A DNA stretch of 64,000 nucleotides from Colletotrichum lupini (Eukaryota > Ascomycota > Sordariomycetes > Glomerellales > Glomerellaceae). Below are positions 12,701 through 24,719 of this stretch, piece by piece. The stretch covers positions 2,852,001 through 2,916,000 of the forward strand of contig NC_064676.1 in NCBI RefSeq assembly GCF_023278565.1, in the 5' to 3' direction. Both the position numbers and the translations under genes were made by a program. The notes beneath the pieces are model-generated. The model was not told where the DNA came from. It worked only from the letters and a program-made list of their open reading frames with translations, and ran no database searches. The stretch's first letter is position 1; every line of letters begins with the position of its first letter.

Positions 12701-15700
12701 GCGGGAGATGTCGTGCAAGGTGCTCCGCTCCGCCAAAGCCGTAAGGATTTCTTTACTTCTTGCCTGCTGTACTCCGTACTCCGAAGTCGTTGCGAATAAC
12801 GGCTGCAGAAAGGCACAGGGACAAGGTTGCGGCTGGCTACTCGTCCTCCCGATGGTAGGTAGGTACTACTCCGTTGAGGTATTTGCTTTGCGTTTCTTTT
12901 TCCCTCTCCAGTCTCCAGCACCTGCCACCTCTTTGCTTGGACAGCCTGACAGAGGTACGGAGTACGTCGTTAGCGTCATTGTCGGTGCAGTCGAGGTTCC
13001 TTTGTCAAGAGGGCTGGCGCAGACGTTGATTCGACGGCGAGGTGTGACGACTTGTCGTCTCGTGCAGGGCTTCGGGACCAACCGTTCATTAGCGCTTGTG
13101 ATGTCGCAGGGATTTAAGCTCTTACGAAAGGACCGCTACGGCCCCGGATTGGCTATTGTTTGCTGCAAGCGAGAAGATCGTGCAGGAATATTGGTCAGGG
13201 ACCCCCCAGCTAGTCTTCCGGGTGGGGGCAGAGCTTTGGCCAATACGCGGCAGGAGCGCGGCAAGTGACAGGGCACCTTCTCGCGGGGTTCGCATGCTAA
13301 GGCACCTTAGCTCCATGTTTCCTGCCCTTCTTGTCTCTTGCTCTTGCCCTCGCAGGGAAGCAAAGGCGCTGCAGCGGAAGGCACGTATGGCACGTTCCTC
13401 AGATGCTTGTCCACCATCTGCCAGCCAAAATCTGGCTTTTGTGCTTTCCTCACGAATTTCGGCCAATCACGGTGACGTATCTTCATCTCTTTCCCCTCCT
13501 ATTCCTGCTCTCCGCTTCCTTCCGTGCCGTGCAAGTGCTGCCGAACGACAACCTAAGGTACCTTCCTTGCCGTATGCATCTGGCAGGCACGCCGCCCGCC
13601 GCACGGCAAGTTTGCTGTCTGGAGGAGGCACGTCGGGCAAGGTCCGCCGATGATGGTGATCTCCCGTCAACAGGACGCTCTTGCCTGGTGAGCTAAGGTA
13701 CGGACTACCTATGTACTTGGCTACGTTGCCCTAAGGTACGGCATCGGAGTACCGCCCTCACCACCTTCCGAGACGGAATACTCGGATCATCTTCACTTCC
13801 CTGTACCTTCCATTGCTTGCTTAAGCAGTACGGATAGGTACCGTTCATCTGACCATCTGGCCATCTGGCCATCCGTCACCCTCGGAACAAACCTCATCCA
13901 TGATCCCATCTGGTCCTATTTCTGGCGGCCTAATTAGCCGCCCAGCTCATGATGCGTGATCGAATTAACCCTCTTTGCGTCACACTATTTGCCCTTTTGC
14001 AACTCTGACATGTGGGCTAATTTGAGCACACCTCTCCATGCGTCATCCAGCTCGTCACATCGTCTAGCCGCTGCAGCTGTTTACTGTCACCCGCAGAATT
14101 CAGTCACGCCAACTAACAACCGTCGTCTGCTTCTATTTTTATTTTACCCCCATTCTGAGAGGATTATCCCTCTTATCCGGGAGTTTAACCCGCCAGGTCA
14201 CGATATCACCCCATATCGATAGTCTGCCAACTTTTAGATCATGCGGGCTAATTATGGCGACAGCTTCCCACCCAACTGGCACCATCGCCCAAAGGACCTA
14301 ATTAGCTCCAACGACACTACCTACCGCCATTACATCCGAACTCCGTCAACTTTAGTTCACGCCAATACACTCGACGGAGCGTTGGTTTGCCATTAATCCG
14401 GGGTCTACGGAGTACACTGCAAACCTACCCGTCAGTAACGAACGGTCTTGCATCGGCGGCTCGAACCAACAGCTCGCCGCCTCGAGGCAGCACCCGGCCT
14501 GTACAGCATCCGTGCCGTACCTACCTTGACTAGGTTTCTGCGCACGCGGTCATCAGCCAACAGCCCAGGGTCTTTTTTCTTTTCCTTCGCAACATGATGC
14601 CTGCCTTTCTGCCCGCTGACAATCACAATCATCGCAAAATGTCCACGATCGTCGCCCATCGCGTCTCTCGAGTCTCAGGGGGCCCATGGCTCGCGGAGTG
14701 CGCAACAATTATCTGCCCGTCCCGCAGTACGGATACACTACGTCCCGCCTTCGCCGCAGTAGAGCCCGCCGTTCGTCAGCGTCCGTCCCGCGGAAGACGC
14801 AAGTTTATCCGGTCAGACGCCACATGTGCCTCGCTGGTCGGGTTGCCGTTCTGTCAGACTGTCAGTGCCCAACTGATTGATATCGGTGCTCGCTATCACA
14901 ACCTCATCTACATCCGACCCTTCCATTTGCATTGTCAGCTCGTGCGGCACATATAACAACACTATTCGACATAAATATTCATTCTCTCGCAGCCAAATAT
15001 GGCATGATTCAACGATCGGCGTGGCCAAGACACTGTTTTTGTGCCTCACCCTCGGGCCCTCATTTCCCCTTGTACATGACGGATACTACACTGCGGATAT
15101 GGTGGCATTGAACCATTCGATTGAGTTGAGGCGATCGTCGACTTCGGTTGCAAGGTCAACAGCCTCGTTCGTACCTGCTTTCAGCCAGAAAGAGGCGACA
15201 GAAGGACGCCCCTGTCACGGTGCAATCTCCTTTTCTCCAGATCACACATATCGTTTCCCTCCACTACCTATGTCGGCTTTCATCTTCTGGAGTCGTCAAT
15301 GGCAGCGAGCAAAACCCCGCGCTGTTGATTGGCGGACAGACTTTGAGGCGTTGAGGTGTGCCCATCATCCCCAATCACTGTCCTGTTGTGGCTAGATTAA
15401 TGTGATGTGATGTGAACAGCATCTTTGAACCTTGAGGGTCGAGATATCGGATTGCAGGGAATGCGGCCGCTAGATTTTGCGGAGAACAGAAACCACGCCT
15501 GGGCATCCCAGTCTTCCCGCTCTTCCGCTAACAGCTCGCGAACGGCGCAACATCGCGTCGCTTCTGGACCCCAGCCACGCGCGGCACATCGACACAGATC
15601 CTAGTCGGAACCTACGGCCTCTAGTCTGTCTCTGGGCTCATTGTTTGCCTTTGGCGAAAATATTACGTCCGTAAACATGGAGAAGAAGACGCGCGAACTA

Positions 15701-17852
15701 AGAAAGATCGCGGCATTATTCAAAGCGGCAGACAAACCTTTGTGGTCGACTCCCTAGCAAATCTCACAAGGCCAGGAACACCCTGGCCGACATTCTCAGC
15801 TTTGAGCTCCGTACCGTACGGGAGCACTGTACCAGATCCATGCTCTCCCGCCCTCCCGCTGAATCTGTGGATCTAAGCTTCCAGGTCCAATCCCCAACGC
15901 CGCGATTCACTCAAATACTGTGTTGTATTGCGGCACAGAATCACAAATACAGCGCATACTGCGTTGCAATTTGGAAGAGAACATGGCCCCCGTGAGGTCA
16001 GATTTCGGACCCCAAGGCACAATAGGAAAGTTTGCATGATTTTCAACGTCGCATGTCTAGACATTACGGGATGGCATGCAGCTGACAACCTTTCTCTTCA
16101 ACAATCGACAATTCAAATAACACCGAAGATTTAGCATTCTAGGCCCTAACATCGGATGCATTTCAACCAACAATGAATTACGAATTTGATGTTGCATTGA
16201 GGATACGAATGACAAAGGAAACCTTGAAGAGCCATCTTACGGACAATGCCTCCCATTGTCTGGATAAATTGACTGCTTGCGATACGACTCGTGGCAGATG
16301 GATGCCAAGCACATTGCAGATGATAAGCCACGCCCTCTGTATCGGCTCGCCTCGCCCTGTCAACTACGAGATGGCAGCCATTTTCGACATGCCACTAGTG
16401 GAGCGCCAGTTGCGGACCGAAATCACGATGACCTGCATCCGTCTCGCTCAGGCCATCCGCGCCGCATCGCCATGCGATCTGACGAAGAGATTTCTAGGGG
16501 CTTGCAAACGGTCACAATGCAACGAGTTCTGGTTCTGAGACTCGTCAACACCATCACAATCCCCTTTCCAGCATCGAAATCCACTGGTTGACATGAGCGG
16601 GAGAGTCATCCATCCACAACAGTAGTGCGAGGCTCGCATTAGTTCGCCATCATGTGAGAGCGCGTGAAAACGTGTTCCAGCCAACTCATTGGAGGACATG
16701 AGTTGCGCACTGGAGACATGTCTGGAGAACGTCGTTTCTCACGAACACACACAAGGTAAAAACACCCTCGAGAATACGCCGATTCATTCGAGGATGGCCT
16801 CCCCCAAACCACACCATCGTCCGCCATACTATAGCCATCAACCCCTGCTGGGCTCAATTGCGGGCTGAGGGGTGTGTACAAGGTGCACTGTGCCCCAGCC
16901 CACGTTAGGGTTAGCCATATTCGATGATCCTCCTCCAGGATCAGAAATTGAATGCGGACGCCCTGCCCAATTGCCTTGGAACATGGCCTGGTCTTGCACT
17001 GAATCTCGAATGGCCATCGGGTAGAGTCGGCCGCGGAGCATAATTATCGACAGTCAATTCTCCATTGCTGGGATTTTCTTCCGCCATTCGCATTTCGGCC
17101 TCTTACTGGTCGCTGTTTAACCTCAATCACCGCCAGGTGTTTCTCTGTGCGACCCGGCTCCGGTCGGACAAGCTCTCTCTATGGATTGCCGTTGAAGGGA
17201 CTGAGACAACAGCGCAAGGAAAGATTCTTGATCTGGCCGAGACACTGAGGCATTGTTGAACACATGTTCTCCCTGTCTCGCGGAAATGATCGGATGAGGT
17301 CATCCAAGGGCATGCCAGACGACGTGAAGAGTCGGTGAAGAAGGCAAGACTGCATATGATTCACAAATTCTTGTCCCGTCGGATACCGCCACGGCTTTTT
17401 TATGTCTCGGAGACGCATCGAACACCACCTGGAATGAACATGGAAGATGGGGATGCAGTAGCGGGAGCGTGCCTTATGCTTCCCTGCAGAGCGTCACACT
17501 GCTAAGGCAAGTACGGGGTCGACCTTCACAAGTTCACAGCACTTTTAGGCTATCTTATGAGTCAGCGGGAATTCTCTGCGCTGGCCTCTTGTCGTTCCTC
17601 GAAGCACATTATTGCTCCCTTACATGTGGAGATGTGTGGTGCTTCACCGACACCGACACACAGAAGTTGATGTTGCGCAACTGGTTGATCGCCGGCCGGG
17701 AGAGGGGTTGGAATTTCTGGGACCGGAATCGGCTGCCACCATGGTAGCAATGGCAACTCACCAATGCTTTGACTTTTCCAATGTCATTATCTGCGCCCCA
17801 ATCAGATGTGCTTTTTGGACACTTCGATTAGCAGAGTCAGATCCTGTATCCG

Positions 17853-17872
17853 GAGAGAGAGAGAGAGAGAGA
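17853..17872. repeat. (GA)n microsatellite
   Basis: About ten tandem GA dinucleotides in the gene-free interval. Confidence 0.9.
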
Positions 17873-20092
17873 GCAGAGTGGTGGTGTCAGCTTCCCAAAT
17901 TCTGCAAGGTCCGATACTGCAGCTCTTTCAGATATCACCGCATCCCAATCCGCCAACCTACAAGAGTGTGGCAGCAACCATATTTCGGACATGGCATGTA
18001 TCGCATATTTGTCTCAACGGCTCTGCGGGGTAGGAAGCTGGCCACCGAGGTCTTGTCGTACCACCATCTCCAGACCGTCCATCGTCGTCTACCTATCAAG
18101 AGCACATTCTGCCAGCCCCCTTTGTCCCTCTTGGGATAGGTATGGCTCGCTGGATGGAGACTCTCATCCAGCAAACAAGGCCAAGAGTTCCCATTCCACG
18201 GCATCAAGCTATGGAAGCTAGCGACGGGTGCATACATACGAATGCAAAAGCCCAAGAGACCTGCTGCTGCTGCATCAACCATGTCCTCTCGTCACACTTT
18301 TGACCGCCATCTGCAGGGCTTGTGAGTATGAAGTCATACGTGGATATGTGACTGGGGATTCATTGACTGTTGAGAGATTTCTTTGCCTCTATCAAATTTG
18401 CCTGGCAGCAACGGTGAGCCAGTTGCGCAGGTCATGTGCCACAGCTACAGCTTTTGCCTGGTCACGTTGTTCGCTATTGACACGGAGCGATTGGGCGGTA
18501 AGTAAGCATCCAGAGGCGCGCATGATTTGCGAGCTGAGGGCAAGGCGAGACTAATGATAAGCGATCCACGGACTGCGCCGACAGTGATACTCAAGGTGGA
18601 GGATGAGGAGCGCAACGAGCCAACTGGGCGAAGAAAGGTCATCTTTGGGCGTGGCAGGACCCATTAAGATCCGAAGCGTCCCATGTCAGTCCAGTCACCC
18701 AAGAGGACCAATTCCAAGACGAAATCTCGCCTCATATTGGGACCTTTCGTAAAAGAGGCTTCTCGCAAGGCCATTGGCCTCGTCGAAAACCCCCGGACGG
18801 AATGGTAGTCTCGGTTTGATGGGGATTTCTCCGATGGAGGCCCGATGGGCATACTGAGTGGCTGAGAAGACCAGTGAGGGGAAGTCAGTTGATCGTGAGG
18901 GTGGGGTCCTGGCCCTGGACCGTGGACATTTGAGAGTCGAGACTCGTCGGGATCGGAGGTGCGCGGTGGGCTGTAGGTAGCCGAGGGTGCAACATGAAGG
19001 AGGCAGAAATGGGGAGAGGGGGTGTAGATGTGGCTGTAATTCTCCCCTTTCTTTCTTTTTGGGCCTCTCTTTACTGCGTATGGTTGACGGACGGTCAAGT
19101 AAGGTGGCCGGTCACGGTGTAGCACTGATTTGCTCGTCCCCGCCATACGGGAAAACGAACTGCTGGGCAAGAAAAGCCGCACGATGCAGGACTTCTACGG
19201 GCCATTGCATTCCTTGGGAAAGTTTCCCAGCCAGAAGGATTCGGGTGGCCGTTGAGAGGACGGCCATTACGGGATTGGGCAGGGCGCTCACATGGCTTGT
19301 CTCGTCTCGTCTTGATCCACATGCCTTGACCAGACTAAAGGTGCGAAGTGTCAAAGACATAGCTAAGAATACGCCTGTGTGGTGCTGGGCTTGATCCTGG
19401 GGAAAAAAAGAGACTTGATAAGATTGGAATGTGATGACAGCTAAGGTCCGATAAGTGATGGGTGGTGGGCCGTGGGCGGTGATAGTGACACAAGTCCGCG
19501 AACAGCAGGCGGTGGGCGGCGCATTTTGGGGGTTCTCTGCAAAGGCCGCGAAAGGCGAGAAGAGGGTGCCAAGCAAGCATGGGAACTCTGGCATGGATAG
19601 CTAAGGTAAAGCTGTAAGCTGGTTGTATCGGTAATGGTATGTAAGCTGGGCACTAGCGAACCACGAGCGGACGGGCGGGCGGGTTGAGGAAAGCGTGCAG
19701 TGTGCAGTGCAGCTTTTTTCTTTGCTTTTTTTATTGCTGTGGCATGCGGCTTCAAGCTTGTGTGGTGCGAGGTCATCAGGAAAAGAGAAGAGAAATGGAC
19801 GGGGAGTAGAGAGGTGTGTGTGCCGGGGAAGCTGCTCGTCCTTGCCCCTGGTCCTTGTCAGTGGTATCCTTGCAGGTGATGGACAGGGCATGATGGGGAT
19901 TTTAGCTCGAATGGTGTGGGGGCTATGGGCCAGAAGAGTCGAGTTCGAGGACGTACGGAGTGTATGTACCAAGAGACAAGAGCCCATGTTGCGGGCGGTG
20001 GACTGAACGAGGGTTGAACGAGGGTGCGCAATCGGGTGTTGTGGAGTTGTAGATGACTGCCCAAAAAAAGGTGTGAAAAGGAAAAGCATTGA

Positions 20093-20114
20093 AGGTGAGG
20101 TGAGGTGAGGTGAG
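20093..20114. repeat. (AGGTG)4 pentanucleotide repeat
   Basis: Four perfect AGGTG units plus a partial one, in the region upstream of the SAM-PH gene. Confidence 0.9.
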
Positions 20115-21991
20115 AGACGTATCCGTTCGGATACAGTAGAGAGAGAAAGAGAAAGAGGATGGCAAGGTCTCATCCCGGCGGATGTGTGCCACACCCCCAT
20201 TCCCCTCTTTCCCTTCTGTCTCCTGCCTTTCCCTTTTTTTGTGCTTCACGCCGTTGACGGCCGGCGACCGGGGGGTGGTCGTCGACATGCCCCACTTATT
20301 CAGACGACAAGCGAACAGCGAGTGGCCGCCAGATTGAGAAAGACGGGCGCTTAAACGCCGCCGTAGCGGCAAGCCGGGGGCAAGGATGTATGTACGTATT
20401 CCCGTAGATAACTTCACGGTATCCCGATTTTCCAACCAATGGCGTGTTAGCGTTCCCTAAAATAACATCCCACGACATTTTGTTTCTTTGGATTTATGGC
20501 CAATGGGAAGCTCCAGCGCCTGCCTCTTGCTCTTGCCCAAAGTCCAGGTCCGTCGGCTGGGCGCTATGCACGAGCTTCTTTTCCCGTCCCCGGCCAATCA
20601 GGTTTACACTTTTCCCGACCTTTGCGCCGTCCTAGACCCTCTTTCTCCCGTTCCTCGCTTCAACCTCTGTCTCCTCTCTCTGTTCGAAGTTCGAACCACC
20701 CCCCTTCCATTCACACATCCTCACAGAGCAGAGACAGGTCCATTGCTGAGTACTGACTACTACGCTTCCCCACGCCTGTACGAGCACGGCTTCCGCCCAC
20801 TGCTGCTGCTGTGCTGCCCTGTGCCTGGCCAGTTGCCTGTGTTGGGATATTGGGGGGGGGGACGAACGGAGTACATGCCGCGTCCTGCGTGGTGCTTCGC
20901 TGCAAGTGCAAAGTGCTTGCTGCCGGTTGTGCACCTCTATCCACATGGATGGCTGCCCGGCTACACACCCCCTTTGGCCGGGGAACCACCAGCCTTTGAA
21001 GCGTTCCCTCTCTCTCTCACTCACTCTCTGTCTCTCCTCACATCTTCACCCAACAACTAATCGACGCCGGTATCGTCGCCTAGGACCACCGCCGTTGTTC
21101 AGGGTTCAATGAATGGTCGATTCATGGGTTGGGCCTTTGCCCGCTCGGCCACACACACACGCACGTAGGTACACGCAAGCGCACTCTTCTATCTGCCTCT
21201 GTCGTCTCTCCAACCCAGAACCTAGCACACAGAACCCAGATACCTAACCTGCCCACACACCACCCGGGCTATTATTATACACTCGACTGGTCTGTTCAGA
21301 GTGCCACCATCGGCGCCGTGTGCAAGTGCCACAGGTCGAATCACACCAGAGCCAGCATGCATATTGGGGAACGAGGGCATGCCATGGGTAGGTGATGGGA
21401 TACCTGTGCGTGCTTCTGCTGCTGCTGCGTATGTGCTGTGATCCGACTCTCTCTCAACCACCATGCTTCCACCTCCTCCTCCTCCTTCTCAACGGTCAAC
21501 CACCCCCCCTAGTCTCACATCCCTACACTGCTCCGTCGTGCATGGACACACTAGACATACATAACTCGCGGTAGGCGCCCGCCTTGTACCGGCTCCCCTT
21601 CTTCTTCTCTTTTGCGACCCGTTACATACCAAACGAGCATATTCGGCTCTGCTGGACCTCATATCTCTTTTTCCTTTAGGCATCTCCTTTTCGCTGGTCT
21701 TGTTTGCTAGCCCCGAGGCGTATTCAACCTCCCCATAGCTTGCACTGCGTGCCGCTATCCCCAAGTATCTACAGGCTTCATAGAGCAGAGTGCTGCCGGC
21801 AACGGCTTTCCCCCCTCGATTCCCAGCTGTACGGGAAAAAGCAAAGAAGAAAAGGGTACCAAAATTGCCACGGAGGAGGCTGTCCTGCGCTGTAGACTGC
21901 AAGTCAGATATAGCCAGTCCACGCCCTCTTGAACATTCCTCCACCCCACTTTCCATATCTGGGAATAACCACTTACACACATACACACAAA

Positions 21992-24719
21992 ATGGTGAGT
22001 TGAGGAATGACAGTCAAAACGGGGGTTTTGCGACGCGGTGTGTGGCTTTTGAGGCTGACTTTGCGCCGCTAGAATTACACACAAGAATATGAAAGAGGCG
22101 AGCGTCGCCTGCGCCATGAGATGCGCGAAAAGGCGCCCATGCGCGACACATTCTTTGGCATCAAAGCCGAGCCGCAAAGGCCAACGTCGGTAGCGACCGA
22201 GTTCATGGACATGGAATGGGACGACGACGTGCTCAGCGAGTTTGAAGACAACTCTCCTCGGATCAGTGTCAACTCTGTAAGTGATTTTGTTGGAAGCGGC
22301 AGTGGCCTTGTCTCCAAGAGGGCTATAGCTAACGTGTGTGGGCGCAAAAAAGTCTGGCGGCCAGCCAAGTATTACAACACTCTCATCCTACGATGAGGTG
22401 CAGACGCCAAGATCGAGTCAAGGGCGGATGATGTATGCGACAGAGATGATGGAGTCACCAAACAAGAACATTGAGGGTCCTTCCGGCCCGCACCTGTTCC
22501 GTGCTTCCACCGCCAGCTACTTTGACGAGGCCATCCTGACGCTGTCCCCGGTGACACCCAAGACGGCGCGACCTTTCGATGAGCCATTCCGACACATCAG
22601 ACCGCAGCAGCCGCCGATGCCCCCATCCAGACACCAGAGCGGTCCCTTTCAGTTCACGTACGAAGAGTTTGAGTCGAGGGAGCTCGTCTCATGGACGCCA
22701 GAGATGGTTGCGCAGTCGATGCTCAATGCTGGCATTGAGCTCTCGGTCGCCGGCCGCTTCGTGGAGAACGATATCAACGGGCCCATCCTAATTACGTTGA
22801 AGTTTGAGGATCTCAAGGAGTTGGACATTCCGTCATTCGGCATGAGGACGCGCGTTTGGAACCAGATTCAGGTCTTGCGCGACAGCAGACCCAGCTCGCC
22901 ACGCGCCCCGACGCCGATCCAAGACGAGCCGAGCCGAGAAGTCAAAAAGGAGACTCGCGAGGTCCGGGCGGCGGAAAGGCAGCAGACGGACGACTGCGGG
23001 ATGAAGAGGAGCAAGAGTAGCAGAAGGCGGCCCAAGAAGCCGTCGCACGACGATATCATCACGCCCATGGAATCCGTGTCCATCGTCGGCATCGAGCAGG
23101 TCGTCCCCAAGCCGCACCAGTGCGCCAAGGGCGAGAACTGCTCAAAGTGGAGGAAGCAGCAGCGCCTCATCGAGGCCTTCAAGAAGGAGCACCCCTTTGT
23201 CGACCTCGACACGGAACAGGTCGTCATCACCGGAAACCCAGGCAATCCGCACACTGCCAGGGCTCTCGATCCTACGCAAATCCTCAGGCCTGTCTCGGAC
23301 GCCGTCCCGTCCGTGGTGGCTTCCTCTGACGTGCTGGGCCCCGGCAACGCCACGCCTCTGCAGTATCTGCAAGAGGCTGCCCTCCGCAACGTCATCTCGA
23401 GGGACCCCCAGGACAATGTGCGCCAGTTCCTCGACTTCCAGAAGCACGAGGATACCACGGTGCCGCCGACACCCCCCTTCGAGATGGGCTTCCCTGCCAT
23501 GAAGGCCCAGCCTGAACGCCTCCGTCACCTGCCGAAGCTCTCCATCCCGGGTAAGCAGGCTCCTCGCGCCAGCCCTCTCCGCGCCTCGACAGTCCCTCCT
23601 CCGTCAGCCCACCCGGAGCCGCTCCCGACACCCCCGTACCACCAGCAGCAGCAGCCGCAAGGCTTCGTCCCCTACCACATGGACCGGGCCGAGGCCATGT
23701 CTCCGGACCTGCAGAGCCCCATCAACAACCCCTACCGCTTCGGGACTCCCTTCTCCGAGATGGACGTCCCCGTCACTGCCGTGCCCATGGACCGCATTGC
23801 CCGCGACGTGTCCCAGTCTGTTCCTCCTGAGATGAACTACCGTCCCGGCGTCTCCAAGCAGCAGCAGCCGCCCCTTTCCCGCACCCAATCCCGCTCCTCT
23901 GCCCGCCGCCCCTCGTTCCCCGTCCTTCCCGCCTTGAACGAAAACACCGCGACCCCCATCGCCCGCACATCACCCAGACACACTTCCCCGCGCACATCCA
24001 TCCGCCCTCAACCCCTCCAGCAACAGCAGCCTCTCCAAGCCCCTCCCCGTGTGAACTACCCCTGGTCCCCCATCGAGCGCACAACCCCCTTTGAGCAAGC
24101 TATCCCGCCCATCACCCATCTCGCGCCCTCCCTCCCCGTCAAACAAGCCGCCTCCGCCGCTCAGCAGGACGGCGTGACCTTCCAGGGCCCCATGAAGAAG
24201 CGCAAGACAAAGATGCTCCGCCACGAGTGGAACGACACCTTCTGCACCCTCAAGGGCACTCGTCTCGCCGTCCACAAGGACGCAAAGACGGTCGACCGCA
24301 CGCTCGAGTACGTCGACGTCGACGACTACGCCATCGCGTGCTCCAGCCTCGCGTCGCAGAGCAAGCTCTCCGCCGCCTTCAAGGCCGTCCACTTCAGCTC
24401 CTCGTCGTCACACAGCCGCGAGAAGAGCGACCCCGTTGCGGCGTTTAGCTTCCAGCTCATCCCGCAGGACAAGGACAAGGAGTCCGCGGGCGCCAAGTTG
24501 CGGAAGCGCGGGAGCGCGCTGCACGGCTTCGGGCACGGGCACTCCTCGAGCCACGGGTCGATCCCCGCCGAGGGCGCCAACGGCACGGGCAAGACGCATC
24601 ATTTTGCCGTCAAGAGCCGCGATGACCGTATCGATTGGATGCGGGAGTTGATGCTCGCCAAGGCGCTGAAGCAGAAGGGTGATGGGTTCGAGGTCAGTGT
24701 TAACGGCAACATGATCTAG
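21992..24719 (+). CDS. SAM and PH domain scaffold protein
   Basis: Three exons (21992-21994, 22073-22276, 22353-24719) give 857 residues. The first coding exon is only the ATG, followed directly by donor GTGAGT. Exon 2 then reads NYTQEYERGERRLRHE in frame, and exon 3 enters at SGGQPS. A SAM domain lies at about residues 183-245 (starts WTPEMVAQSMLNAG, ends near MRTRVWNQIQVL). A PH domain lies at about 675-850 (starts near GPMKKRKTKMLRHEWNDTF, ends near DRIDWMRELMLAKA), split by a Ser/Gly/His-rich insert. A long Pro/Gln/Ser-rich linker separates them. The SAM-PH order resembles yeast Boi1/Boi2 without an SH3 domain, which suggests a membrane-associated polarity or signalling adaptor. That role is inference. 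The neighbouring divergent gene is the PRO1-like factor, far upstream. Confidence 0.88.

Larger units (their letters stand above)
9713..21991. other. 12.3-kb gene-free interval between two divergent genes
   Basis: This interval separates the start of the PRO1-like gene (minus) from the start of the SAM-PH gene (plus). No exon chain, family motif, tRNA or transposase fragment could be supported. The longest frames (for example 12483-13268, 17612-18139, 18664-19182, 19601-20200 and 20488-21060) have low-complexity or incoherent translations and look like chance. Near both ends the DNA is CT/GA-rich, as in fungal promoters and 5' leaders. Short words recur: TACGGAGTA-like (near 12770, 12956 and 14406) and CTAAGGTAC (near 13553, 13692 and 13731). 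It may contain long untranslated leaders or non-coding RNA, which sequence alone cannot show. Confidence 0.5.

Noticed and set aside
12483..13268. Frame of 261 residues in the gene-free interval
   Set aside because: The translation has no coherent domain, signal or repeat, and competing frames of similar quality overlap it.
18664..19182. Minus-strand frame of 172 residues
   Set aside because: Pro/Ser/His-rich and patternless; the short DFVLELVLLGDWTDMGRFGS end looked protein-like but no partner exon was found.
19601..20200. Minus-strand frame of 199 residues
   Set aside because: Dominated by Ser, Thr, Pro and His from CT/GA-rich promoter-like DNA.
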